The notes: generated from the sequence alone by a model not told the origin. DNA of 64,000 nt from Treponema sp. (GCA_024693045.1 JAILLQ010000020.1:1-64000), one strand, 5' to 3'. Positions 53,914 to 61,573 are shown, counted from the stretch's first letter. A program made the numbers and translations.

Positions 53914-55600
53914 TTAATACCTCCTGATTATTACCAGAATATTTATAAAATACCGCTCCGTACGGAACAGTTTTTTCCATTACAATGTGATTATTAAAAT
54001 CACAAATCCACTTTGAACTGTTTATTATTTTCCAGTCTTTTTCTCTTTCCATTTGGAATGTCTGCCATGAATAAGGCTGACCTTTCTTGTACAAAATCAA
54101 AACAGAATCTTTTGCAACTCTTTCAAGTTCCATCAAAGCACCGCACGGATCTAAAACGCTTTCCCAACCTCCAGCAACAATGATTTCGTCAAACTGATTA
54201 TTTCTGAAGGGCAGACATTCCATACGAACAGGGATACCTTCCTGACTGTCATTCAAAACAGAAACAAATTTTACATTTTTACCAAAAGAAATATCCTCCG
54301 GCTCATAATTTCCAGTGACAACAAGAATTCTTTTTCCTGGTATTTCATTTTTTATAGCATCCAATACACAGCTGGAAGAAATTCTTTCCATTTCAGCACA
54401 ATGGATTTTTTCAACATCATTTGACTTTTTATAGGAATCCAAGACTTCTCTTTCTTCAATGCGATAGGCAGATGCCAACTGAGGAATTCTCTGGGCACAA
54501 ATCTGCCTGTATATATACATGTGTGATTTTACACATCGTTCCCAAGTCCACTCTTTTGCTGTAGCTACAGCATTATCCTGAAGCAGGGAATATTTGTCGT
54601 AATCTAAAATTGCATCTCGCAAAATTTTAGACATCTCAAATGAGTTATTTGGAATTGTAAGACAATTTCGACCAGGCTCCGCATACATATCCATTCCAAG
54701 CCCCGGAGCGACAAGTAAAAGTGACCCGCTTGCCATGGCTTCAAGTCCTGTAAGGCCAAAAGGTTCATAACGACTAGGCATAACGACAATATCAGAATCC
54801 GCATAGGCTTCATACAAATCATTACCTTCCAGAAACTGAGGTTTTTCAAAAAGGTCTAAATTCAATCCCGGATCTATAAAGCCTTTGCCATAGAGATGAA
54901 ATCGAACTTTATTTCTCTGTTTGAATTTAGGTCCCAATTGGTTAACAGCAAGAATAAAATCATTTACTCCCTTCTGAACATCTTCAAAACGGCCAAAGTA
55001 GGAAACATTCAATATTCCATCTTTTCGATTTTTTCTTTTATTTGAATAAAACTTTTCTACATTCAGACCCAAGGGAAGAACTACAGGGGTACAACGACCT
55101 CCGGCAACCTTAAGCACACTCTTTGCAGAAAAATCCGAATATGCTGCCACTATTGAAGAATTTTCCAAAGCACAGCGTTCCACTTTTACTTCCTGAAAAT
55201 AAAGATCATTCAAAGTATTTGATGTAAGCAAATCAGTAAAAATCAAATGAGAAGAATAAAAAACATTTTTTTCAAAGCGGAAGGGAAGAAATGTCTGCCT
55301 GTCATTGCAATGAATTACATCTGGCCTAAAGGATTTCAAAATAGGCTCGAGTTGTGATCTAAAAGAAGATGCCACTTCAAGAATCCTTGCTTCCGGTGAA
55401 AAAGCTTCAAAAATATGTTCTGGTGCAATTACATAATCAACCGTCAAATCTGGCTGAGGAAGAGGAGCATCCTGAAGATGAAAATAAACGCATTTTACAT
55501 CCGCGTGTTTACGAAGTTCACGCACATATTCTCTTGTAAAAGTACCTAAACCACCATAGAGATATCCTGGATGTTCTGTGGTAACAAATAAAATTCTCAA
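53897..55600 (-). CDS. GT4-type glycosyltransferase with C-terminal methyltransferase-like domain
   Basis: This encodes 567 residues from a TTG start (GGAG six bases upstream). The first 375 residues form a GT-B glycosyltransferase related to GT4/GT5: GGLGTF at 16-21, DVIHCNDRQTFLPF near 94, VSYFGRFEDVQKGVNDFI near 199, and the E-x7-E motif E279-E287 in EPFGLTGLE. Residues about 420-510 look like a methyltransferase fold (LPFRNNQFDEIIVAGG, LMELERVAKDSVLIL), but the SAM-binding glycine motif is replaced by VVTGNYEPED, so it may be inactive or a peptide-binding domain. It has no membrane helix. First in the operon and overlapping the precursor gene by 17 bases, it is the likely modifier of that peptide. 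Confidence 0.8.
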   Translation of the reverse strand: MRILFVTTEHPGYLYGGLGTFTREYVRELRKHADVKCVYFHLQDAPLPQPDLTVDYVIAPEHIFEAFSPEARILEVASSFRSQLEPILKSFRPDVIHCNDRQTFLPFRFEKNVFYSSHLIFTDLLTSNTLNDLYFQEVKVERCALENSSIVAAYSDFSAKSVLKVAGGRCTPVVLPLGLNVEKFYSNKRKNRKDGILNVSYFGRFEDVQKGVNDFILAVNQLGPKFKQRNKVRFHLYGKGFIDPGLNLDLFEKPQFLEGNDLYEAYADSDIVVMPSRYEPFGLTGLEAMASGSLLLVAPGLGMDMYAEPGRNCLTIPNNSFEMSKILRDAILDYDKYSLLQDNAVATAKEWTWERCVKSHMYIYRQICAQRIPQLASAYRIEEREVLDSYKKSNDVEKIHCAEMERISSSCVLDAIKNEIPGKRILVVTGNYEPEDISFGKNVKFVSVLNDSQEGIPVRMECLPFRNNQFDEIIVAGGWESVLDPCGALMELERVAKDSVLILYKKGQPYSWQTFQMEREKDWKIINSSKWICDFNNHIVMEKTVPYGAVFYKYSGNNQEVLSENFA

Positions 55601-55712
55601 TTTTTACTCCATATTTTTTACTTAAGAAGGAAAAAGTTTGCTCTTGTGCAATCTCCTTCACCTTATATAACTGGCAAAAAATGAGAATTCTGCATTTTTT
55701 AAAATAAAAAAA

Positions 55713-55740
55713 TTGATTTTTTATAATTTTTTATTATAGT
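55713..55740 (+). promoter_or_regulatory. Promoter of the TSCPD gene leader
   Basis: TTGATT (55713-55718) and TATAGT (55735-55740) are 16 bases apart. The transcript would begin near 55747 and carry both copies of the 78-base hairpin unit before the TSCPD start. The rest of 55601-55712 is AT-rich; I could not place a promoter there for the divergent glycosyltransferase. Confidence 0.5.
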
Positions 55741-55751
55741 GTTCCATATAG

Positions 55752-55829
55752 TTAGTTTGAACGCTTCGCTTTTCAAACTAGAATTCTCGCCATCCGTGGC
55801 TCGCCGCTAACGCGGTGTTTTTATAGGAG
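55752..55829 (+). repeat. 78-base hairpin unit, copy 1
   Basis: The unit holds three hairpins in a row: AGTTTGAA...TTCAAACT with a GCTTCGC tip, a GCCA...TGGC stem, and CCGC-TAAC-GCGG, followed by TTTTTATAGGAG. It matches copy 2 at 75 of 78 positions. It is far richer in GC than its surroundings. Confidence 0.85.
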
Positions 55830-55831
55830 TC

Positions 55832-55865
55832 ATGCTAAAAATTACTTCCCTGTAATTTTTAGCAT
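55832..55865. repeat. Perfect 14-base-pair palindrome between the two units
   Basis: ATGCTAAAAATTAC pairs with GTAATTTTTAGCAT around six bases, followed by TTTT. The stem is mostly A-T. It could be a weak terminator within the leader or the trace of an insertion between the repeats. A seven-codon frame starting at the ATG is too close to GGAG to be translated well. Confidence 0.7.
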
Positions 55866-55866
55866 T

Positions 55867-55944
55867 TTAGTTTGAACGCTTCGCTTTTCAAACTATGATT
55901 CTCGCCATCCATGGCTCGCCGCTAACGCGGTGTTTTTATAGGAG
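55867..55944 (+). repeat. 78-base hairpin unit, copy 2
   Basis: The same three-hairpin unit as copy 1, with two changes after the first stem and one in the second. Its terminal GGAG is extended to GGAGG and serves as the ribosome binding site of the TSCPD gene at 55951, so the repeat supplies a functional translation signal. Confidence 0.85.
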
Positions 55945-55950
55945 GTTTAT

Positions 55951-56205
55951 ATGATTTCTGATGGAGAACATTCTTTTAGAACTAAGGGAAGTTGTGCAAG
56001 AACTATAACATACACTGCAAAAGATGGAAAAATCTTCAATATTAGATTCGATGGTGGTTGCAACGGAAATCTGAAAATGATTTCAAAACTCCTTGAAGGA
56101 ATGGATGCAGAAGAAATTGTTTCTAAATGCAAGGGAAATTTATGCGGATTAAAAGGAACCAGCTGTGCTGACCAGCTGGCTAGAGCCCTTATTTCTGAAG
56201 AGTAA
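55951..56205 (+). CDS. TSCPD-domain protein
   Basis: This encodes 84 residues. It matches the small four-cysteine TSCPD family (TIGR03905 type, as I recall it): GSCARTITYTAKDGKIFNIRFDGGCNGN, then GLKGTSCADQLARAL at the C-terminus, where the TSCPD-like TSCADQL box gives the family its name. Cysteines C15, C37, C60, C65 and C72 may bind metal. The same domain occurs at the end of some B12-dependent ribonucleotide reductases. The function of the stand-alone form is unknown. It is preceded by a duplicated hairpin leader and overlaps the convergent esterase gene at its 3' end. Confidence 0.82.
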   Translation: MISDGEHSFRTKGSCARTITYTAKDGKIFNIRFDGGCNGNLKMISKLLEGMDAEEIVSKCKGNLCGLKGTSCADQLARALISEE

Positions 56206-57079
56206 CTATTTCTTTTAGAAAATCATTCCACATTTTTTCATTCCAGTGGAATTCTTTCATAAATTTGTTATTCAACATGCCAAAGCCGTGTTTACCCCAG
56301 TCATAAACGGCTAGCTGAGCATCGATTTTCTTTTCTTTCATAGCTTCGTATAAAACGAAACTGTTACGATAATCAACTACAGGATCATCCATACAAACAA
56401 CAATGTAAGATGGTGGCATATCATCAGGAATCTGTTTTTCCATAGAGAATTCAATTTTACGCTCAGAAGTCTGATTCTTTCCCAAAAGGCTTTTTCTGGA
56501 CCACTTATGAGCAATTTCATCGTCCATAGAGACAACTGGATAGACAGGAATAACAAAATCAGGACGAAGACTTACTCTGTGGCTGATTCCTATTTTTTCA
56601 AGTTCATCATGGCTTTTCCAAAATGCCCCGGCCATAGTAACAAGATGACCTCCGGCAGAATAGCCTATTACTCCAACTTTATTTACATCTATTCCATACT
56701 CGCCGGCATTTTCTCGAACAAGTTGAATTGCTCTCTGCAAATCTTGCAGCATTGCGGGAGCATGATATCCGTTTTCTGCGGTTCTGTAGCGCAGGGTAAA
56801 AGCTGTGACTCCCTTAGAAGAAAACCATTCTGCAGATTTAAAGCCTTCATTATATAAGCCCAGATGATGATAACTTCCACCAGGACATATAATCACTGCC
56901 GCTCCTGTATTTTCCCCTTTTGCCCTATGGGCATACATAATGGATTTATTCTTTTCCATTGAAGAAATGCCTTTCCAAATGTAAATCGCCTCTCCTCCCC
57001 TGTCCGAAGAAAAGAGTGATGACATATTAAATAAAAACAAAAGGGCCGATATACAGAAAATAATTCTCTTCATGACCAT
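56189..57079 (-). CDS. Secreted alpha/beta hydrolase, acetyl-esterase-like
   Basis: This encodes 296 residues with a signal peptide (KRIIFCISALLFLFNMSSLFS). The oxyanion segment VIICPGGSYHHLG is near 62-74, the nucleophile elbow GYSAGGH has S141, an aspartate is probably in VVCMDDPVVDYR near 229-236 and the histidine in WGKHGFGML near 265. This fits the BD-FAE/acetylxylan-esterase-like group that removes acetyl or feruloyl groups from plant polysaccharides. The substrate is not proven. The start could also be the ATG two codons later; neither has a ribosome binding site. It overlaps the TSCPD gene by 17 bases at the 3' end. Confidence 0.8.
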   Translation of the reverse strand: MVMKRIIFCISALLFLFNMSSLFSSDRGGEAIYIWKGISSMEKNKSIMYAHRAKGENTGAAVIICPGGSYHHLGLYNEGFKSAEWFSSKGVTAFTLRYRTAENGYHAPAMLQDLQRAIQLVRENAGEYGIDVNKVGVIGYSAGGHLVTMAGAFWKSHDELEKIGISHRVSLRPDFVIPVYPVVSMDDEIAHKWSRKSLLGKNQTSERKIEFSMEKQIPDDMPPSYIVVCMDDPVVDYRNSFVLYEAMKEKKIDAQLAVYDWGKHGFGMLNNKFMKEFHWNEKMWNDFLKEIVTLQK

Positions 57080-57118
57080 ATTTTACATTTTTTTCTATTG
57101 TTTTTCACTATAAAACGC

Positions 57119-57124
57119 TACAAT
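57119..57124 (+). promoter_or_regulatory. -10 box of NusG-II gene, near-leaderless geometry
   Basis: TACAAT ends seven bases before the ATG at 57132, with a TATTGT element 17 bases upstream. The gap TTGAGAA contains GAGA but leaves no room for a leader. Confidence 0.4.
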
Positions 57125-57131
57125 TTGAGAA

Positions 57132-57476
57132 ATGAAAAATCTAAAGCCCTTAGACTTTATTATATTCATATTTTTAATTGCATTTTCTATTTTCCTCATA
57201 AAAAACACAAAATCCGTAAGCGGAGACATAGTACATATACATTCAGAAAATGCTGATTATGCTTATCCATTAAAAAAAGATGCTGTATACAAAATTCCCG
57301 GACCTTTAGGTTATACTCTTGTTCAGGTAAAAAATAAAAAAGTAAGAATAATAGATTCTCCCTGTCCATCAAAAAGCTGCTTAAAACAGGGCTTCCATTC
57401 ACCGATAGTTTGTCTTCCAAATAAGGTAATTGTTACAATAGAAAATTATGGAGATTTTGATGCAGTTTCAGAATAA
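57132..57476 (+). CDS. NusG domain II-containing membrane-anchored protein (EetA-like)
   Basis: This encodes 114 residues: one N-terminal membrane helix (about 8-24) and a small beta domain facing the periplasm. The C-terminal motif IDSPCPSKSCLKQGFHSPIVCLPNKV near 77-102 is the hallmark of stand-alone NusG-II proteins, with three conserved cysteines. Such proteins occur beside Gx-transporter genes, and in flavin-based extracellular electron-transfer loci a protein of this kind is called EetA, as I recall. The next gene overlaps it by 17 bases and encodes the Gx partner, and ApbE follows, which supports a redox role. Confidence 0.78.
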   Translation: MKNLKPLDFIIFIFLIAFSIFLIKNTKSVSGDIVHIHSENADYAYPLKKDAVYKIPGPLGYTLVQVKNKKVRIIDSPCPSKSCLKQGFHSPIVCLPNKVIVTIENYGDFDAVSE

Positions 57477-58440
57477 ATCAAAGGAAAGAGAATATCTTGC
57501 ATACCTGCTTTCTCTTACAATGCTCTTTTCTTACGCAGAACTATTGATACCACGAATACTCCCCTTTTTCCGACTGGGACTTGCAAATACAGTTGTACTC
57601 CTTTCCTTCTCCTTAAATTTTCCGTCTTTTACCCTTCTTCTTTTTATGAAGGCCATCGCTTCTTCTCTACTGGCAGGAACTCTCTTTTCACCCTTTGCAC
57701 TTATATCGATTTCCCAAAGCCTTGCAAGTGGGATTCTTATGTATGGGCTTTCAAAAATTGATTCAAAAAATCGATTCATAAGTCTATATGGAATTTCTAT
57801 GCTGGCATCGGCTTTCAGTGCCCTAGTACAAATTTTTCTTTCTTCCCTATACTTAGGAGAAGGAACAAAAGCTTTGCTAGGTCCCATGATCCTTTTTTCA
57901 ATTTTTTCAGGTCTGATAACTGCTTTCTTTGCAGAAAACTTAAACATTCCAAAAGAAGCTCCAATCATAGAAAAAGTGGAATCAAAAGGAAAAAAAACAA
58001 TTTCAATGATAAAGATTTTTTTAATTTTCTTGTCTGTTACAGTAATTTTCTTATTAAAAAGTATTCCTCTTCTAATAACAGCTCTTCTTCTGTCTCTTGT
58101 TATTCAGGTTATCAGCGGAAGAAAAATACTAATTTTGCCTCACCTTTCCCTATGGATTTTCGTTTTTATTTCATCTCTTTTTACCCCGGGAGGAAAAGTA
58201 TTATTTTCGGTAGGATTTATAACAATTACAGACGAAGCTTTACTTCTTGCCCTTGAAAAAGCTTTAAAACTTTCTTCTGTAAGCGCCTTAAGCCAGTGTG
58301 CAGCAGGAATCAAGTTGCAGAATCAGGGGATTATTTCCATGGCATTAAATTATTACCGGGGACTTTTAGATAAACTGAGAAGTGAGGAAGGAAATATACT
58401 GAAAAAATTAAAAAACGCACTAAGCGCAAAAAATCTATAA
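57460..58440 (+). CDS. Gx transporter family membrane protein (EetB/HepS1-like)
   Basis: This encodes 326 residues from the ATG at 57460 (GGAG six bases upstream; the ATG four codons earlier overlaps that site). The N-terminal 180 residues hold five or six helices with LIPRILPFFRLGLANTVVLL and LLAGTLFSPFALISISQSL, the ECF-transporter-like Gx family signature, often annotated as heptaprenyl diphosphate synthase component I. A second hydrophobic block (185-285) is fused at the C-terminus. Its pairing with the NusG-II gene and with ApbE points to flavin or quinone-linked electron transfer across the membrane; that is inference. Confidence 0.78.
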   Translation: MQFQNKSKEREYLAYLLSLTMLFSYAELLIPRILPFFRLGLANTVVLLSFSLNFPSFTLLLFMKAIASSLLAGTLFSPFALISISQSLASGILMYGLSKIDSKNRFISLYGISMLASAFSALVQIFLSSLYLGEGTKALLGPMILFSIFSGLITAFFAENLNIPKEAPIIEKVESKGKKTISMIKIFLIFLSVTVIFLLKSIPLLITALLLSLVIQVISGRKILILPHLSLWIFVFISSLFTPGGKVLFSVGFITITDEALLLALEKALKLSSVSALSQCAAGIKLQNQGIISMALNYYRGLLDKLRSEEGNILKKLKNALSAKNL

Positions 58441-58446
58441 TTAAAA

Positions 58447-59460
58447 CTATTCAAAAACTTCTACTGCAGAAAACGAAGCCGTAATAGAAATGTTTTGAGA
58501 AAGATTTTTTGTATATATCAGTTTTTTGTCTTTTGTTATTATAATCATTTCAAAGTCAGACCGGCTTTTCCAAAAATTATAAGCCTCATCTTCGCCCATA
58601 ACAAAAATGCTGGTGCTCAGGCTGTCTGCAAGAAGCCCGCTTTTACATACTATTGTTACACTTGCAACATTGTTTTCAACAGGAAAACCTTTTCTACCGT
58701 CAAAAATGTGAATATAGCGTTTTCCATTTTCTTCAAAATAGCGCTCATAACCTCCACTAGTAATAACAGCCATATCCTCAATTTTTAATCCTAAACTTAT
58801 CCCAGAATCAAAAGGATTTTTTATACCGATTGACCAAAGTTTACCGTCTATTTTTCTTCCAATAGTCTGAACATTTCCACCTAAATCTAAGATAGCAGAC
58901 TTAATTCCTTTTTCCCTCAAAATTTTAATAGCCTGGTCTCCTGCATAGCCCTTTCCTACAGCTCCCAAGTCAATCATCATATCTTTTTGAATTTTTACAC
59001 TTTTTTCCTTTGGATTCAGAAGAACTTTTTTGTAATCACAATAAGACAGGAGGTCTTTTATACGAATATCCTCCGGTACCTTATATTCACCAGTAGTAAA
59101 ACCCCATTCATGAATTACAGGATATAAGAGTGGATTAAAAAGTCCTTCTGTTGCCCCTGCCATCTCAAGTGCAAAAGACAGAGGATAAAAGGATTCTTCA
59201 TTTAAAATCACTGTTTTTCCATCACTGTGATTAAGCCTGTAAATATCACTTTCCTCTCTGGTAACCGAAATAAGATTTTCCAATTCCATTATCTTTTCTT
59301 TGGCGAGAAGATTTGCCTTTCTAGAATTTTTCCCATAACTTTTTATAGTCATAAAGGTATTCATAGCTTCAAAAGAAAGAAGATCACTTTTCTGAGAACA
59401 AGAAAGCAAGAAAAAAGTTGATAAAATAAAACAAGCAAAAAATAAATATCCGTTTTTCAT
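58447..59460 (-). CDS. apbE: FAD:protein FMN transferase ApbE (lipoprotein)
   Basis: This encodes 337 residues. The lipoprotein signal has lipobox LLSC with C21. The ApbE core shows FEAMNTFMTIKSYG, MIDLGAVGKGYAGDQAI near 177, SAILDLGGNVQTIG near 199, AVITSGGYERYFEE near 236 and the metal-binding aspartate of LLADSLSTSIFVMG near 288. It attaches FMN to threonine of partner proteins such as RnfG, NqrC or other FMN-binding domains in the periplasm. It converges on the NusG-II/Gx pair with only six bases between stops. I saw no clear flavinylation substrate in the window, so the acceptor lies elsewhere. Confidence 0.9.
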   Translation of the reverse strand: MKNGYLFFACFILSTFFLLSCSQKSDLLSFEAMNTFMTIKSYGKNSRKANLLAKEKIMELENLISVTREESDIYRLNHSDGKTVILNEESFYPLSFALEMAGATEGLFNPLLYPVIHEWGFTTGEYKVPEDIRIKDLLSYCDYKKVLLNPKEKSVKIQKDMMIDLGAVGKGYAGDQAIKILREKGIKSAILDLGGNVQTIGRKIDGKLWSIGIKNPFDSGISLGLKIEDMAVITSGGYERYFEENGKRYIHIFDGRKGFPVENNVASVTIVCKSGLLADSLSTSIFVMGEDEAYNFWKSRSDFEMIIITKDKKLIYTKNLSQNISITASFSAVEVFE

Positions 59461-59520
59461 ACCCCTATATTATTGAAAAAAAATCACAAAATCTCAATAA
59501 AATAGCTAAAAATACTCAAA

Positions 59521-59535
59521 TGAGAATAAGTATCA
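59521..59535. promoter_or_regulatory. Fur-box-like site upstream of the TpN47-like gene
   Basis: TGAGAATAAGTATCA matches the 7-1-7 Fur-family core TGATAAT-N-ATTATCA with one mismatch in each half. It lies 74-88 bases before the ATG at 59609, and about 60 bases upstream of apbE on the other side. No strong -35/-10 pair could be placed nearby. It may serve a Fur or PerR homologue, or be chance. Confidence 0.35.
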
Positions 59536-59608
59536 CTTTTTCATATTGTAATTTTACTTAGTCATAACTAACTTATTCAACATCATTATAAAAAGGAGTT
59601 ATTAAAAA

Positions 59609-61465
59609 ATGATTAAATTCTTAAAAACAGGGCTTTTAGCTATTGCAGCAACAGCCTTTCTTTCAGCTTGTAATACTGAAGATTCTGACGACAAGACAGC
59701 TCTTCTTCTAGGTCTAAGCCAGCAGACTGATAATGCAACATATGTTCTTATGAATATACCTTATGCAAAATTCTATGAAGCAGATGCAGAATCAGAATTC
59801 GATTCAGTTTCAAGTGCTACAATGAAAGCTAGCAACGGAGCCCTTACTTATGGCAACTACCACACTAGCAATGACAGCAGCACAAATAAAGAAAAACCTC
59901 TCGGAATCACATTCCCTGTTCGTGTTACAGATACAAAGGTTCTTGAAAACCTTACAGAAATCACAGATGCCTCACCATCTTTTGATGTTACAATCACAGG
60001 AAGAGGAGCTTCTACAATCCGCTACAGTGGAAAGCAGAATCTATATCGCTCGGCTGATTACAGCTACTACAAACTTACTTCTAAGCCGGTTATTTATAAG
60101 CAGCTAAACGGAAGTTCAAGTTCAAACTTTACATTCGGAAAACTTACAGGTTCTGTAACAGACAAAGGTTGCCTTTATATAACTCCAAACAGTCAGGGAC
60201 ACCACCTTACATGGGAAATTTCACTTGCCCTCGATAAAGATGGAACAGCAGTTTCAAGTCTGTTCAACAGTGAAAAAGCCAATAAAGTGACTACAGACAG
60301 CAATGGAACAGAAGTTCTTACAGAAACAGATTTGAATGCCCTTTCGGCTCTTTATGCAAAAACAAATGATGGAAAAGTTTACGGACTTCCTGTTCTTTCA
60401 AATTATTGGAGAGGAACTCAGTTTGGAGCTAACTACGACGGAAGTACAACTCCAACCCTTGACGGAAAAGAAATTGTAGAGTTCACATTTATCACAGTCG
60501 ATGGAGCATATTCATTCAATAAAGCTCGCATCTACAATTATGAATCGCAGGTCTTTCCTTCAGAAGAAACATCTCTTTCTTATAAAATGGGAAACACCCT
60601 GTCATCAGCCCCAGCTACAATAGCTGCATTAAAAGAAACAATTGTAAAAGCAAATGCCTATATTGATGCAGACACAAATTCAGCTTACACAAGCAACCTG
60701 GCAACACTGATTACTAGCGCAAAATCATATTTATCGTCAGCTTCTTCAACAGATATCGCAAGTGCAAAAAGTATGATTTCATCGATTACAAGTGCCATTT
60801 CAAGTTTAAGTTCTTCATTGACCATTACGGAAAATGCATTTACAAAAGTTACTGGAACAAGTGGAAGCAGAAGCTACAAAGGACTTTTTAACCCGACAAT
60901 CCTGAAAAGCGACTACGATTCAATATGGACTAATGCCGTTAAAACAAAATTAGGAACAAGCGATGAAACAACTATAGCAAATACTGTAAGCGCTTTAAAA
61001 AAGGCGATAAGTTGGCCTTTGTATGGAGCAGAAGCTTTAGCCGCAGGTCAGCAGGGCTTTAACTGCGAACTTCACCCAGAAAACACAGTATTAACCTTCA
61101 GCACAGCTGACAATAAATACACTCTTTCAGACGGAAAAAACACATATACATACACATACCTTGGAAAACTCCATGTAGGTGCAGATGATAATTTTTCTAA
61201 CTGGGGTGGCTTTACTTATTATGATACACAGGTATACAAGGCTTCTGGAACAAACCTTGGAGAATACACTTACCTGGTTCTGCTTGACGACAGCCCTGAA
61301 ACTACATACCACATAGAATTCCGTTACGGATCTGACCTTGCAGCATTAAAAAGCCTTCTTTCAGGAAAGTACGCTTTGTGGCTTGCAGCAGGAATTCCTT
61401 CTGACGCAGATACAACTATGATTACAAATGTAATTACACTCTTTGTAAACGAAAATGTAAATTAA
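59609..61465 (+). CDS. Large lipoprotein with TpN47-like N-terminal domain
   Basis: This encodes 618 residues. The lipobox is LSAC with C21. YVLMNIPYAKFYEADAES near 45-62 and FDSVSSAT at 64-71 recall the first domain of the treponemal 47-kDa lipoprotein TpN47 (which has YATLSYADYW and FDAVSRAT), a penicillin-binding carboxypeptidase. A Ser/Ala-rich helical spacer (about 345-410) is followed by a second domain, with a YHIEFRYGSDLAALKSLL strand near 570. Codon use is slightly richer in GC than neighbours. It has AAGGAG upstream and a strong terminator downstream, so it is monocistronic. The family link is from memory and moderate; enzymatic activity is not shown. Confidence 0.6.
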   Translation: MIKFLKTGLLAIAATAFLSACNTEDSDDKTALLLGLSQQTDNATYVLMNIPYAKFYEADAESEFDSVSSATMKASNGALTYGNYHTSNDSSTNKEKPLGITFPVRVTDTKVLENLTEITDASPSFDVTITGRGASTIRYSGKQNLYRSADYSYYKLTSKPVIYKQLNGSSSSNFTFGKLTGSVTDKGCLYITPNSQGHHLTWEISLALDKDGTAVSSLFNSEKANKVTTDSNGTEVLTETDLNALSALYAKTNDGKVYGLPVLSNYWRGTQFGANYDGSTTPTLDGKEIVEFTFITVDGAYSFNKARIYNYESQVFPSEETSLSYKMGNTLSSAPATIAALKETIVKANAYIDADTNSAYTSNLATLITSAKSYLSSASSTDIASAKSMISSITSAISSLSSSLTITENAFTKVTGTSGSRSYKGLFNPTILKSDYDSIWTNAVKTKLGTSDETTIANTVSALKKAISWPLYGAEALAAGQQGFNCELHPENTVLTFSTADNKYTLSDGKNTYTYTYLGKLHVGADDNFSNWGGFTYYDTQVYKASGTNLGEYTYLVLLDDSPETTYHIEFRYGSDLAALKSLLSGKYALWLAAGIPSDADTTMITNVITLFVNENVN

Positions 61466-61495
61466 ATATAATAATTTAAAAAAAAGAATGGAATT

Positions 61496-61541
61496 GCCCT
61501 CAGTCTTTGCTTCCCCTTTGCAGAGTTTGAGGGCTTTTTTT
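61496..61541 (+). terminator. Rho-independent terminator after the TpN47-like gene
   Basis: GCCCTCA (61496-61502) pairs with TGAGGGC (61528-61534), with further pairing of TTTGC and GCA inside, followed by seven T. It lies 30 bases after the stop and just before the panB promoter. Confidence 0.88.
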
Positions 61542-61544
61542 ATC

Positions 61545-61573
61545 TTGAACAATCTGGCTGATAAGAATATTAT
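61545..61573 (+). promoter_or_regulatory. panB operon promoter
   Basis: TTGAAC (61545-61550) and TATTAT (61568-61573) are 17 bases apart. The leader of about 77 bases contains a short GC-rich part (near 61587-61603) and ends in an AGGACAGG site before the ATG at 61657. Confidence 0.7.

Noticed and set aside
55660..55680. Sigma-54 promoter upstream of the glycosyltransferase gene
   Set aside because: A GG...GC pair exists on the minus strand but is spaced 11 bases instead of 10, and the rest of the consensus is missing.
55832..55855. Seven-codon upstream open frame between the hairpin units
   Set aside because: The ATG is only two bases after GGAG, and the sequence is explained by the palindrome.
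59980..60025. Flavinylation target motif in the TpN47-like lipoprotein
   Set aside because: GRGAST lacks the expected preceding Asp and Ser/Thr-Gly-Ala pattern of ApbE acceptors.
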